Assembly: GCA_002943765.1 (NCBI GenBank)
Contig: PQWQ01000002.1
Location: forward strand, 1,488,001-1,552,000
Direction: 5' to 3'
DNA length: 64,000 nt
From: Psoroptes ovis
Lineage: Eukaryota > Arthropoda > Arachnida > Sarcoptiformes > Psoroptidae
In this document: positions 47,501-59,965 of the stretch, piece after piece
Layout of the letters: the number at the start of each line of letters is the position of its first letter
Numbering within the stretch: position 1 is the first letter of the stretch
The notes under the pieces: generated by a model
What the model was told of the DNA's origin: nothing
The model's input: only the letters and a program-made list of their open reading frames with translations
Databases searched by the model: none
Position numbers and translations under genes: made by a program

Positions 47501-50390
47501 ACTATATTTTTAATTATCATCGGTATATTGGTATTCATTGGCGTAAGATTTGTTTCGAAATTTGCTCCGGTAGCATTGTTTTGTGTATTAGTATCAATAT
47601 TAAGCGTATATCTTGGCATATTCGTTAATTATAATGGTAATCATTCATTTTCATTTGTTTCAAGGAAATATTTTGACATTTAGAATTCAAAATTTTATAA
47701 TTAAATTTTTTTTTTGACATAGGCATTGATAAATACCAAATTTGTACTATCGGTGGTCGAATACTATCATCAAAAAATAACATAACATGTACTGCCGATG
47801 GTTTGCGTGAAATATTTTGCAATTTAAATGGTACAAACGATAATCAATGTGATGAATTTTATGTTCAAAATCAGAATACTATTCGTATGGAAAAAGCAAT
47901 ACCTGGTCTTAGTTCAGGCGTGTTCTGGGACAATTTTATGCCAAAATTTCGTGAAAAAGATGATTTGGTTAGCAACGATAATGGAAAATATCGTGAAGAT
48001 AAATCATGGATGGCACAATTCAATTATGTTTTCGTTGACATAAGCTCATCGTTTGCCATTTTGGTATCGATTTATTTTCCATCTTGTACAGGAATACTTG
48101 CCGGTAGTAATCGTAGCGGTGATTTAGCCGATGCACAAAAAGCCATACCATTGGGCACGATTGCTGCGCAGCTCACCACTAGTTTTGTATATCTTTCGGT
48201 TATTTTCTTGTTCGGTGCATCATATAATCCATTATTTATACGTGATAAATTTGGTGAATCATTGGGCAAAGAATTGGCGGTAATTTTTCAAATTGAAACA
48301 TAATTTATTTCTTTTATTCGAAAATTCTGTCATTTCAATGAATAGGTTACTTTAATATCATGGCCACATCCAACAATTATTTTGGTCGGTGCATTGTTGT
48401 CCACATTCGGTGCTGCACTACAATCGTTGGTCGGCGCACCACGTTTATTACAAGCTATAGCCAAAGATCAAATCATACCATTTTTAGATCCATTGCAATA
48501 TGTCAATAAACATGGTGAACCAATCATTGCTATTGCCGTATCATTGGCAATCGCTGAAGGTGCCATATGTACGTATATCTATAGGATTATAAGGAAAATC
48601 ATATAATTTTAAATCAATTATTTACATTCAATTAGTGATCGGAAATCTTGATTTTATCGCGCCAGTATTGACAATGTTCTTTCTGATGTGCTACATGTTT
48701 CTAAATTTAGCATGTACAGTACAATCAATACTACGCACGCCATCATGGCGCCCGCGTTTCAAATATTATCATTGGTCAATATCATTGGCTGGAATTTTCC
48801 TCTGTTTATTGGTTATGTTTTTATCTTCATGGATTTATACACTGTGTGCAATGGCATTGGCTGCATTCATTTATAAATATATTGAATATCGTGGTGCCGA
48901 AAAAGAATGGGGCGATGGTATACGTGGTCTTGCATTGAGCGCTGCTCGTTATTCATTGTTACGTCTTGAAGAAGGTATTCAGTTACAAATGACCCTAAAT
49001 GAATAATGTATCAAATTACAAAATATTTCATTTGTTTTTTTTAAGGTCCGCCTCACACAAAAAATTGGCGTCCACAATTGCTTTGTTTAGTGAAATTGAA
49101 TCCAGATACTTTGGAATTGAAAAATCCGAAAATTTTAACATTTGCATCACAATTGAAAGCAGGTAAAGGCCTGACAATAATAACTAGCGTATTGAATGGT
49201 AACTTTGAAAGTGAATCCGGTATTGCTCAATCAGCTAAACAATCATTACGACATTCGATGGATAAAGAGAAAGTAAAAGGATTCGCTGAAGTTATCATAA
49301 CAAAAGATGTAACACAAGGCCTAAGTCACATAATTCAAACAGCTGGTTTAGGTGGCCTAAAACATAACACCGTATTGATGGCTTGGCCACACAAATGGCG
49401 TCATTCAACATCAAGAGATAAACATAATCGATTCTTATCGGTTGTGCGCCACGCAACTGCGGCTAATGCTGCATTGATCGTTGCAAAAGGTTTGAATATG
49501 TGGCCCGAAAATAATGATCGTTTAGGTGGAAATATTGACATTTGGTGGATTGTTCATGATGGCGGATTGGTAAGACCTATTTAAATGCTTAATTAATCAA
49601 TTATTTAATTACATTTTTTATATACCTCTCAATTCTTTAATGCCTCTGATAATTATCAAATTATTCATCCATTAAGCTCATATTATTGGCCTATGTATTA
49701 TCACAACATCGTACATGGAAATCATGTAAGCTACGAGTGTTTACGGTAGCACAATTGGAAGATAATTCCGTGCAAATGAAAAAAGATTTGGAGAAATTTC
49801 TTTATCATCTAAGAATTGAAGCTACGGTCGAAGTAATCGAGATGAGTGATACAGGTATGCATTTAAAATTTGTGTTTCATTAATTTAATCCTATAATTAT
49901 TGTAATTATTAGATGTTAGTGCATATACCTATGAACGAACCGTTTTAATGGAACAACGTACACAAGTATTACAAGCATATGGTAATGAATTGTCTGTAAT
50001 CAATTCAGCAGAAACAATTAAACCCGATGAATTGAATGTTCGACGAATGTAAGTTTATTTTCATTGCATTTTTCCATGTTTTCTTTTACACATGTATCAA
50101 TATATTAAAATGCTATTTTTGGAAATTTTTTTTCGTTTCATTTTATTTGATTTTTATGAATATTTTCATGATCAATATGTAGGCATACTGCCGTCAAATT
50201 AAATGAACATATTATCAATAAAAGTCATGCATCAAAATTAGTCATTATAAATATGCCTGGCATACCTCGAAAAATGACGCCAGGTAGCGAAACAAATTAT
50301 ATGGAATTTATTGAAGTATTAACCGAAGGTGTTGAACGTGTCATATTGGCTAGAGGTGCGGGACGTGAAGTTATCACTATTTTTTCATAA
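30648..50390 (+). CDS. kcc: K-Cl cotransporter, SLC12 KCC family, isoform from exon 1a (11 exons)
   Basis: This is an electroneutral K+-Cl- symporter of the plasma membrane. Model: join(30648-31068, 37509-37846, 45159-45299, 47384-47636, 47723-48279, 48346-48568, 48636-48974, 49046-49569, 49677-49854, 49913-50048, 50183-50390), 3318 nt, 1105 residues, all junctions in phase. Signatures are VYLPCLQNIFGVLIFIRMAW (TM1), ATNGIVPAGGSYFMISRNLG, the large Cys-containing KCC loop between TM5 and TM6 (four cysteines, N-glycosylation sites), PSCTGILAGSNRSGDL, GAPRLLQAIAKD, YKYIEYRGAEKEWGDGIRGL, LGGLKHNTVLMAWP, and the tail ending GREVITIFS. The N-terminus MSRFTV contains a SPAK/OSR1 docking motif like KCC2a. 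The C-terminal stretch between YERTVLMEQR and VRRMHTAVKLN is about 28 residues, much shorter than in vertebrate KCCs. Introns of 6.4, 7.3 and 2.1 kb carry the gene over 20 kb. Confidence 0.95.
31069..36964 (+). other. First part of kcc intron 1 (after exon 1a)
   Basis: AT-rich intronic DNA with a TG repeat (about 32241-32262), another TG repeat near 34317, CATT repeats and an ATG-triplet run (about 35494-35527). No homologous coding exon was recognised. A minus-strand frame at 32881-33072 has a signal-peptide-like start but no other support. Confidence 0.6.
35494..35527. repeat. (ATG)n trinucleotide microsatellite
   Basis: A run of about ten ATG/GAT units within kcc intron 1. It is one of the longest of the many ATG/ATC tracts that recur through the window. 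Confidence 0.7.
36965..37325 (+). CDS. kcc: kcc alternative first coding exon 1b
   Basis: An ATG at 36965 starts 120 codons plus one base, ending GAT GAA G|GTTCAT. Phase 1 is identical to exon 1a, so splicing to 37509 gives ...PSDEDENEQSLYDRNQ and a 1085-residue isoform. The 5' part contains PKFEV, which fits the [RK]FxV SPAK/OSR1 docking consensus. Poly-Asn/Gln stretches follow, then RRGQIISIKSIDDVAIV. The donor is weak (GTTCAT), and only 183 bp of intron separates it from exon 2. The long AT-rich upstream region would need its own promoter. Alternative-promoter use parallels the KCC2a/KCC2b arrangement in vertebrates; expression is inferred. Confidence 0.7.
37847..45158 (+). other. kcc intron 2 (7.3 kb)
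   Basis: GTGAGT donor and TATACAG acceptor. The interior is AT-rich with GAGA (38822-38845), CATT and TTA repeats and a tract of TA-rich palindromes. The repeated ACGTAA words near 40880-40905 form a TTACGA/TCGTAA hairpin. No alternative coding exon was recognised. Several 60-130-codon frames occur but are low-complexity. Confidence 0.65.
45300..47383 (+). other. kcc intron 3 (2.1 kb)
   Basis: GTAAGT donor directly after the VAGA codons and TATGTAG acceptor. It contains ATG/ATT microsatellites and a (TG)n tract at about 47166-47188. Nothing coding is recognised. Confidence 0.65.
47166..47188. repeat. (TG)n microsatellite
   Basis: About 11 uninterrupted TG units in kcc intron 3, about 200 bp before exon 4. 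Confidence 0.7.
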
Positions 50391-53300
50391 AATACTTCGT
50401 ATATACTTTGTTATCTTATCTCATATACAAATATACTTGAGAAAAAAAATATAGTTCATTTACAAATAATTACGACCGATGTATATTATCCAATTATCAA
50501 ATGAAAAAATTATCATAATCAGATTAAGATTTTTGATCATAATTATTGATGAATATTGCATTAACATTCATCACTCACAGTTTAATTAAATTATTTTCTC
50601 ATTTGAATCATTATTTCAATTATTATTATCGTTATATCGTTATTATATTTTATGTATTAGATATTTTAATAAATTGTTTGTATTGTGTCATTTTACAATA
50701 TTATTATTATCATTATTATTATTTATCATTGTACGAGATACTTGTTCAATTACTTGTACTAAATCAGTCTTGCTATATCTGTCTCTCACACAAACATACA
50801 CACAAATTTTCACTATTATCTATGTATGAACAAATGTATTCACAAACAGGAAGCAAATTGTGGCGGCGGCGGCGGCTACAACATGAAATTATTGTTAACA
50901 ATAACAAATGCATCCTGAACAAATTTTCAATGATAAATCTATGATCATAGATGAATTTATTTAAAACAATGTTTTCATTTAATATCAATTTGATTGTATT
51001 GTAACAATTACTTGAAAACAACAACTTTGATCGCAAAAAAAAAAATTCAATCAAATTGTCAAAAACATAATAGTATGTAAAATGTTTTTTGATGTGACAT
51101 TTGTTTGTCAAACAAAATTTGAAATTTAATTCATATATTATCTAAGGCACTTGTATTTTTTTTTCGTTCAACAAAAAAAAGCAAAATTTATTCAAATTGG
51201 CACCAATATATACAAAATAATTTGTTCAAAGTCATTATTATTATTATTATTATTATTGTTCACTTGAATTTAAAATAATTGAATTTTTATCATTTCATCA
51301 AAAATATACATTATATAAAATAGTTCAAAATTGTTGATTATTATTCGGTGAAAATTTGATACAATGATCGCCTTTGGGCGCTACTTTATTATTGCTTTTG
51401 AAGCACATCAAACTAATTATCTTTCATTCCATTTTATTTCAAAATCTCAGTCACATTTATTATGCACATAAACATTTATTATTATCATGATTATAATTTC
51501 AAAGAGAATTCTTAATATGATTATTTTGTCTTTCCATTCATTTATATGATAAGAATTTTTTTTATCCTAGAATATTCTTTCATTGATCAAAAAATACAAA
51601 ATAATTGATAATGATATTTTCATCAAAAAGGATGATAATGTTGAATCACTGAGCCACAACACAAAAAAAAAACAAGACATCACATATGAATGTTTGAATA
51701 ATGCAATTATTATCATTATTATTATTATTATATTCAAAAAACACTGTGATTCGGAATCTGTAATTTTCATCAATGATATTGTCTGAGAACAAAAAAAAAG
51801 TGGAAACAAAAATTTTAAAATACAAAATAAATATAAATAGAAATTCGGTTCAAATTTATTATCATTGAAATTACATTTATGATAAATAAATCAATCAAAA
51901 TAACAATTACAATTATCGATTACAAACTCAATTTAAATTCAAATTTGATCAAAATTCTTTTATTGTTATAATTTATTATGGATTATTCTGTTTAATATTA
52001 TTATTAAATTATTATATTATTATTATCAATATCTCATCACACACAATGCAAAATCTCGTTCTTGATGATTAATCATCAAATATTCAGTCTCATCTTAATT
52101 TGATTGAAGAAGATTGATTTGATCTTGCATATATTGATTGTATGCACACTCACAAGCACATCAATACACACATATAAATATGTATATTTTACATTTGTTT
52201 TGTTTTTTTTTTTTTTATAAATACGATTTTGTTTCAATACAATTTAATTTTATTCAAAATATATGTTCAATTTTATTTCAATTATTATCTAGTAAATCAG
52301 CATAATAATAGTAATGATAATGAAAATTCAATCGGCAATAAAATTGATTCGAAAAAATATTTTTAAAAAATTTTATCCATTTTCATTAAAATTCATTTAT
52401 TTTTCTCCATTATTTTATGGTTGTACATTTTCAATGGACAATTTTCATATGAAATTGATTTTTGATTGAAGTTTCATGATCAACTAATGATGATAATAAT
52501 TGTGTGTTATTCGTACAAATATTTTCGATCTCCAATACGAGAAAATCATCTCAAACGTATCATTACGTCTGTCAGCCGACTCAAATTCAAGGCTGCTATG
52601 ACACTGGCATTCAATTCGCTCCATCTTGCAATTAAATTGCCGGTATTTATCGGAGGAAAAAATCAAATTTTTTTTTATAACGGACATTAAAATTCATCTC
52701 GGTGATTAGCAAGTAAAATTTTCATTTGATTCAGTCAAAACCTGTTTTTTAAATCAAAAATTTTGACATGAAATATGAATATATTAGTTTTTGTTTTGCT
52801 TTCCATAATTCATTTTCTAATGTTTATCCATTCATTAATTTCATTTCAATTCAATTTATTCGGCTATTTTCATGAACAAAATTTTAAAAAAATGAAATGA
52901 TATGAACATATAAAATCGAATTTGATTTGTTCATGAATTTGACATTGTTTCATTATTATCATTGCTGTGAATCGTTTTGTTTTGTGAATTGAAACAATTT
53001 GAATTGTTTGGTCAATTGAATTTATTCCAGTTTCGATTCACAAACAATGATAATCATCACAAAAATTATGATCTTATTTGAAATAAGCCTGATTCGAATT
53101 CAATATGTATTTTCATTCATTCATATTCATTCATCATTTATAATATCTTGGATATTTGATCGTATACAGGCAAGCACACACACTACATTTATTATCTATT
53201 TTAGGGTGAAATTCTCTCCATTTTTCAAATCATTAATTTTAAACATATGAAAAGGTATTTATATATTTATAAATCTGAAATGATAAATGAAATTTAATCA

Positions 53301-53710
53301 AAAAATAGTATTAAATGTATGAATGAATGAATGGATTTAAATTATTATTTCCATGAACCAATATTTATTAATCTGATAATCTTTTTTTCTCATCTTCTTC
53401 TTCTTCATCTTCTCTTTACAATCATTTCATGTTCATGAATATATTTATTATTATTTCGATTGAAACTTGAATAATTTTTATGTATGTGAATTGTATCTGC
53501 CGAGTGTTTGCTTTGCTTATCTCTTTAAATTTTTCAATACAAAATTTTTATTTTCAATTGTTGTTCATTTATTATATATGAATTTGCCAGCCATTCATTC
53601 ATTCATTGATTCATATATTTTTTATGGCCCATTCATTCATCCATTCATTCTTTGATATAATCATAATAATGATAATATAATAAATAAATAATGAAATTTT
53701 GATATTTGAA

Positions 53711-53738
<28 letters not shown>
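53711..53738. repeat. (TG)n microsatellite
   Basis: Fourteen uninterrupted GT units, the longest TG tract in the window. Confidence 0.8.
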
Positions 53739-53741
<3 letters not shown>

Positions 53742-54919
53742 ATCTTGGAATTTTCTATTTTCTTTCTTTTTTTTTTTTTGAAAATCTTCAAAGAAAATTT
53801 CACTTGAATTTTTAGCAAAATTGGAAAAATCGTGTCATGAATGAATTGAAATTGAATTTTTGAATTAAATTTCAAGTTGAATGGATGCAATGTGAATGTG
53901 GATGTGTGTTCAATAAATGTGAATCGAAATATACACAAATGGTAAAAGAGAACAAACGAAATAATAAAATGGCAAAAACAAATAGAAGAAATAATAAATC
54001 AAAAACAAACATCGTTTGAATGAATCGAATAATACCGAAGGTCATATTCATGACATGTAATTTCTTTTTATTTTCTTTCTAATATAATTTGATTTTATTT
54101 TTTAAATTTTTTACAAATGTTTGAAATTCATTGATATAATGATTTAGTAATGAATATCAATGAAAAGAAAAATGTGTGCTTGGAAACCGAATTCATTTCA
54201 AATCAAATTTACACTTGTGTTCATTCATGAATCCCTTTCTTGTTTAAATTTTTCCTTATTCGTGAAATTTCGGATGAGTTTTCAATTTTTCAAAGCTCAA
54301 ATCGAAATCAAATTAGAGTTCGGCCCTAATTCTTTTGCGTTCTGTGTGAATTTGATGCAGATTCCTAGATATCGAGCAGTCTTCCCTTGAATCTTAGCTC
54401 AATTTTTCTTGGATTTTATTTGAAAATTTTCGTGTTAAATCGTTCGACTGAAGAAAAAAAATATGGCAAAAAAATAATGACAAAAACAATCATGATAATT
54501 ATGATCATCATCATAATAATATTCATTCATAATTATGATGATCATAATAAGTAATAAGTTATATCCAATGTCTTTGCTGTGATTTGATTATGCTATGTTT
54601 GTATGAAAGATTTTCTCCATTTATTGTCATTATATAAATAATGAGAAATTATTTATTCTAAAAGAAAATAAAAAAATAAAAAAATTTACAATAAAAGTAA
54701 AAATAAAATAAACAAGTTTTCTGAAGAACAAGTAATTTTCTTAAAAATTTATAATGAAAAAGATCATTGGACTTCTTCTCCATGCTCATTGTGATAATCT
54801 TTGATTTTATTTAATATTTTTTCAATGGTGGTGGTAAGGTGAACAAACAAGGGAATAAAATGCTTAAGTATTTTTCATTTTGAAAATAAATGAATTATCT
54901 TCTGAAATTGAGGGGAAAC

Positions 54920-54942
54920 AGAGAGAGAGAGAGAGAGAGAGA
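54920..54942. repeat. (GA)n microsatellite
   Basis: About 11 GA units in a purine-rich stretch (54905-54985) that continues with AGAGGGTGG and GGGGGAAG. GAGA tracts can be promoter-associated in arthropods, but no gene start was found adjacent. Confidence 0.6.
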
Positions 54943-56716
54943 AAGAGGGTGGAAGTGGTGAAAAGATTGAATAGGGGGAAGAAATTAGGTCAGTAGTGTA
55001 AGAGATACAAAGATTTTGTATGAATGATGATGATGATTCGTATATTGAGAGTTTGTAAACTTCCGAAGAGAAATGTATTTTGTTTCTTTGAAGAAATATT
55101 TCTTAAAGAAAAATAAATTTTCTCTTTATTTGGATCTGAAATTTCAATAAATTGTCCAGAAAGTTTTCAACCATTAATCAATTAAAATGCTCATTTAAAA
55201 TCATGGACAATTTATTGGACAAACCAATTTTTTTTTTGCACTAAACAAAATTAAATTCTATTCAATTTCATTTTTTCTATCAGATTTTTTTTTCTTCTTC
55301 TTCTTCATCTTAAGACTTAATTTATGAAGAAATAAAATTTTATGTACAGATTTCAATGATCATTGCTACTGCCTGTTTGAAATAATACTGATATTGTAGA
55401 TTTTGTATTTAATTATTTCTTTCGGAATAACATTTACAACGGTATTCGGTTGTCAATTATTTATTTTTTCTGTCAAATTAAAAGTGAAATAATTGAATTT
55501 TGTTTTTGTTTTTTTATTGTTCTTTTTCAACATCTTATCAATGTAAAATACATGCAAGAACATCTGTAAACATCTGGCATCCGCAATATAATTGCTCATT
55601 ATCAATTTTGATCAATGATTCCTATCATTTTTTTTATTGTTTTTTAACGAATAAATGAAATGGTTCAAATTTTTCTCATCCAAATACAGCACAAAATGCA
55701 TTGTTATCTGTGATTTCGTGTGCATGTGAAACATGTTCAAGATATTATCATATTGTCGTCATAATGATTAAAATTTAATTAATTTCGGAATTTTCGCATT
55801 TTCACCTGTGAATTTTTTTGAAATTTTTTTTGTTCACAGAAAAAAATCCTTAAAATATTAATCCTTGATTACATCATTGAAACAACAAAAAACATCGCTA
55901 AATAATTGAATAAATTTTAGCTAAATTTGTCATCAAATCAAAAAAAAATTCAACCACTTGTTGAATGCACTAAAATTAAACTGTCTTTTTTTTTTAATTG
56001 AAATTTTTAAATTGAATCACTATGCAATGACAACAACAACAAAAAAATTGATTTTGATGATGATGACAATAACAATTAATAATAATGTACAACGAGGCAA
56101 AAATAAAAACTTTATAAATTATAAACTTGTTTGAATTTTCAAAGAAAAATAAATAAATTAAATTCAACGTGTATGTAAATTATGATAATAATATTGTGCA
56201 TAGCATGAATGAACATTATCATTCATGAATGTTTACGTGTTTTTTTTTTCATAATCATACATAATGAATGAATGAATTATTATTATTATTATTATTGAAT
56301 AAATTATTATTATGATTAAGCTTCTTCTTAAACATCATGTTTACATCTAGTTAGCATTTAGTATAACCTTGATATATCAATTTCATCGAGCCTGTAAAAT
56401 TTAAAAATTAAAAAATTTTCTAATTAAACACCATAATATATTCAAAGAAGAAAAAAAAATGTTCTCTTTGTGCTTTCAAATTGATTTCATAAATTTCCAA
56501 AAAACAAATTTCCATATTGATATTCATCAAAAATTGAAATTTGAATTTTCAATGAATTTGAAATGAATTTTCTAAATAAATTTCCAATAATAATGAATCG
56601 TGATTAGTTTATTATTGAAAATTGAAAAGAAAATTTTCAATATTATTTATTTATTTGTATAATTTATTTGTTTGTTCATCATTGAATAATTTTTTTTTTA
56701 TTCACCAATCTAAACC

Positions 56717-59156
56717 ATGGCCAAAATGTACAATAAATCAATATTTATTACGTGTAAGTTGTTTTGATTATTTGTTTGTTTTTATTATTATTATTTTTCT
56801 CATTTATTTGAATCGAATAATTGATTGATTAATTAATTAATCTAATTTATTTTCGATCGACATAGATATGATCATGACATTTATGACATTATTAGATTCG
56901 AATAAAGGTCTCAGTGATAATAATAATAATAATTGTACAAAATGTCATGCTGCCATCACTAGATATCAATATCATAGACATTATAATAGTGATTATATTG
57001 AAAATAGAAATAATGATTTTAACAATTATAATAATATTCATATGAATAATAATCGATATTATCAATCATATAAACCGATAATTGATAACAATCATCGTAA
57101 TCAACATAATAATAATGATCAAAGATACTATGAATCTTCGTTAAATTATCAATATTCAAATCCTTCATCAGCAGCATCATCATCATTTATACAACGTAAC
57201 CATAATAATCAGTATGAACAATTCCATCAACCGCAGCAACATCAGCCGCAAAGACAGCAGTCACCGCAGCAATCATCGAGGCAATTTTCACCGCCACAAT
57301 ATCGGCCAATAATCGTGGCTTATCATCCTCGGTATGTAATTTTAAATCTTTTGCGTTCATTCATTTATGTAATCTCTGTTTTAAAATATTCTTAGAGTCA
57401 ATAATAGGCCATTTTTGACAAGAAATTCTGATCATTTATTAGATGATACTGATGATGAATCAATGTTTGATGATCAAAATAATCAAAGTAATCACAATGA
57501 AAATCATAACAATGAATCAATTGATGAAAATGATGCATTCATTGATAGTTTTAATATAAATGATAATCATAATCAGCCTCATTCGCAATCACAGTCACAA
57601 TCACAATCATTCATACGTATACCGCAAAAATCTGTTCGTCAACGGATAGCTTCGAATCAATATTGGCCACCATTAGTTAATCATACATTCGGTAGTTCAT
57701 TTCCAATTATAACATCACCAAAAGCAACCACAACAACCACGACCACCACAACTACAACCACTACAACAACAACAACAACAACGACGACGACGACGACCAC
57801 AACGGTACCGCCACCAGCATTCATATATGAAGATTATGAGGACGAATTTAATGATAATCATGAAATGTTGTATGCATCATCATCATCAGTTCCGTCGACG
57901 ACATCGACTACCACAACAACAACTACAACTGCTAAACCAAATTATCGTCCAAGGCCAGTTTCTGTAAGGATACCAACGGCGACGCCTAAACCGATCGAAA
58001 CCTTCAATAATAACAATAATAATAATAATGCACAATCAAATCATCAGTTAAATTCCATTAATAATAATTACGATAATAATATTCACACGGAAACTGTGAC
58101 AAAAAACGAAGGGAAGCCAATTAATGGCGCCAATCATTTAAAAAGGGGTAGAGGTGGTCCAGGCTCTGGAAGACCACGCAGAAGGCATCGAACAACCACA
58201 ACCACGACAACTACTGAACCACCTTATTATGATGATGAAGATTATTATGGTATGATTATTCATTTATTGATCAATTGATTTATTTATCAATTATTTTTCA
58301 TTGTATAGATTATGATGAATACGATTATGATGATGATGAATATGATGATTATTTAGCTACAACAACAACTACCACCACGACTACGCGACGACCTAGAGAT
58401 AGACATCGTGGTCGAGGTCGTGGTCGTTACGGCGGATATCGACGCGGTGGTGGTAGAAGGCGTGGAGGTAGGCGAAGATATGAACCAGAATTGCCACCAC
58501 CTCCACCACCGTCGCCGCCAAAACCAACGGAACCACCAACTACAACAACAACGACGACATTATCTCCAAATTATAAACCACGTCCTGATGGTCGTATAAT
58601 TGATTATCATGCTGATCCAAATTTCCCATATGAATTGAAAGGCGCTGATCTCACTGATTACCCATTTTATATATCGATACCGGAAACCAATTTCAATTGT
58701 AAAGGTCGTCATGATGGTTATTATGCAAACATTGAGCTTAAATGTCAAGTATACCATCATTGTGCTGTCGGTCATCAACGTTATGATTTTCTTTGTCCAA
58801 ATTATACATTATTTGATCAAACAACGTTCACTTGTAGATTCGTGAACACTGTCGATTGTGATGCATCTGAAAATCATTATGATCGTAATAATGATCTATA
58901 TGTTGAAAGTACAACACCTGGACCATATGATGCTTATCGTAATCATCAAATATTGCCGCCACAACAGCAACGACAACAGTCAAGTTCATCAAACAATCAA
59001 AATCAAGATCATTTACAATCATCAAGTTCAGATTCATCATCATCGCATGTACAGTCATCAAAAAATAATAATGATAATAATAATAGTGATGAAGATGATT
59101 ATCGACCAAATCAAATACCATTGATACGTTTGAATAAACGAATACAGCATAGATAG
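56717..59156 (+). CDS. Secreted mucin-like protein with peritrophin-A chitin-binding domain (4 exons)
   Basis: This is an extracellular chitin-binding protein of the CPAP1/peritrophin type, probably of cuticle or peritrophic matrix. Model: join(56717-56753, 56866-57331, 57396-58249, 58309-59156), 2205 nt, 734 residues, all junctions in phase. Exon 1 plus the start of exon 2 gives a hydrophobic N-terminus (MAKMYNKSIFITYMIMTFMT) compatible with a signal peptide. Asn/Gln/His-rich sequence follows. Next come two poly-Thr mucin-like blocks, an acidic Asp/Tyr block, an Arg/Gly-rich block (about residues 475-515), a proline run, then the chitin-binding domain (about residues 590-645) with six cysteines in the order FNCKG, LKCQVYHHC, FLCP, FTCR, VDCD. 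A Ser/Asn-rich tail ends the protein. The single chitin-binding domain and 'IPETNF.C.GR..GYYA' start fit CPAP1. The long low-complexity arms are unusual. Confidence 0.88.
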
Positions 59157-59279
59157 CGTGATCACATAATATAAAACAGTTCAAATTTTTGTACAAAATT
59201 TTTTATCATGAGTTTTTTTGAAATGATTTTTTTTTGTAAATAAATTTTATTTATTTGGATTAATAATTGTTGATCTATT
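59157..59279 (+). terminator. 3' UTR and polyadenylation signal of chitin-binding gene
   Basis: AATAAA occurs at 59239-59244, 83 bp after the stop codon, in T-rich sequence. This is the likely 3' end. Confidence 0.45.
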
Positions 59280-59536
59280 TATTATTAATTACACTTTATG
59301 TCGTGACCAATCTCAAACCAAGTTCGCTTCGGCCACATATATGCCGAAATTTGAATTTTTTCAAAATTTTCGAAAATTTCCAAAACTATAGCCATAAATT
59401 CAGTGAATCCCAAAGTGAGCGATAATGGTCCATCGCTGCATTATTGGAAAATGGAAAATTATGAAAAGGAGGTGAGCGATAGACGATATTTTTTTGTAAA
59501 AGTGGGCGATGGCCCCAAAAAGTTTGGGCATCACTG
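59280..59536. mobile_element. hAT-like transposon fragment with one intact end
   Basis: The right boundary reads AGTTTGGGCATCACTG (59521-59536). Its reverse complement, CAGTGATGCCCAAACT, is a classical hAT terminal sequence, followed inward by TTTTTGGGGCCATCGCCC. The interior has repeated GAGCGAT/ATCGCT words able to pair. No matching left TIR and no 8-bp target duplication were found, so the copy is probably truncated. The left boundary is approximate. Confidence 0.55.
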
Positions 59537-59965
59537 ACCTGCACCATCTGCTGGCGCAACAAGCAAAAATTGTTTCAATTTTCTTTTTAAATTGGAATTT
59601 TATTTAGTTTTGCATCCGAAAGTTGTCAACGGTATCAAATTACATTGGATCTTTTTTAAGAATTTGATACACATTGAAACAAACAGATTCTTTTTGTTTG
59701 TTTAAGAATATATAATAATAATCATTATTATAATCAATTATAATAATTAATTAATAATTTCTTTTCGGTTATTAAAAAAACAAATAATTAAAATGAAAAA
59801 GAAAAAAAATTCAATGGAATAGAAAAATATTTTGTTTTTTTTTCGATAATATCATCGGGAATGAAAAGCAAAGAAGATAGAAAATATATTCATGTTTATA
59901 AGAAAAAAAAAATTTAAGGTTGTGGTGGCAACGGGTGAAAAAATCATCGAATACTACCCACTTAT
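59537..59965. other. Intergenic gap between chitin-binding and thymosin genes
   Basis: Besides the CTCF-like motif the gap is AT-rich with poly-A/T runs. It includes the likely 3' UTR of the thymosin gene on the minus strand. No ORF is supported. Confidence 0.5.
59541..59557. promoter_or_regulatory. CTCF-like motif (GCACCATCTGCTGGCGC)
   Basis: The reverse strand CCAGCAGATGGTGC matches the CTCF core CCASYAGRKGGCRS at 13 of 14 positions by eye. It lies directly beside the hAT fragment end and between two convergent genes. Occupancy is unproven. Confidence 0.3.

Larger units (their letters stand above)
50391..56716. other. 6.3-kb gene-poor region between kcc and the chitin-binding gene
   Basis: AT-rich intergenic DNA. 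Visible items are a GCGGCGGCGGCGG run (about 50862-50875), a CGCC-TTTG-GGCG hairpin (51369-51380), a (TG)n tract (53711-53738) and a (GA)n tract (about 54920-54942). Two GC-richer patches (about 52530-52670 and 54180-54395) are open in one or both strands for about 70 codons but match nothing I recognise. The 5' UTR of the chitin-binding gene probably lies at the right end. Confidence 0.55.

Noticed and set aside
58828..59196. 122-codon minus-strand ORF over the chitin-binding exon
   Set aside because: Antisense to a clearly conserved exon, Tyr/His-rich because of the opposite strand's ATG/AAT bias.
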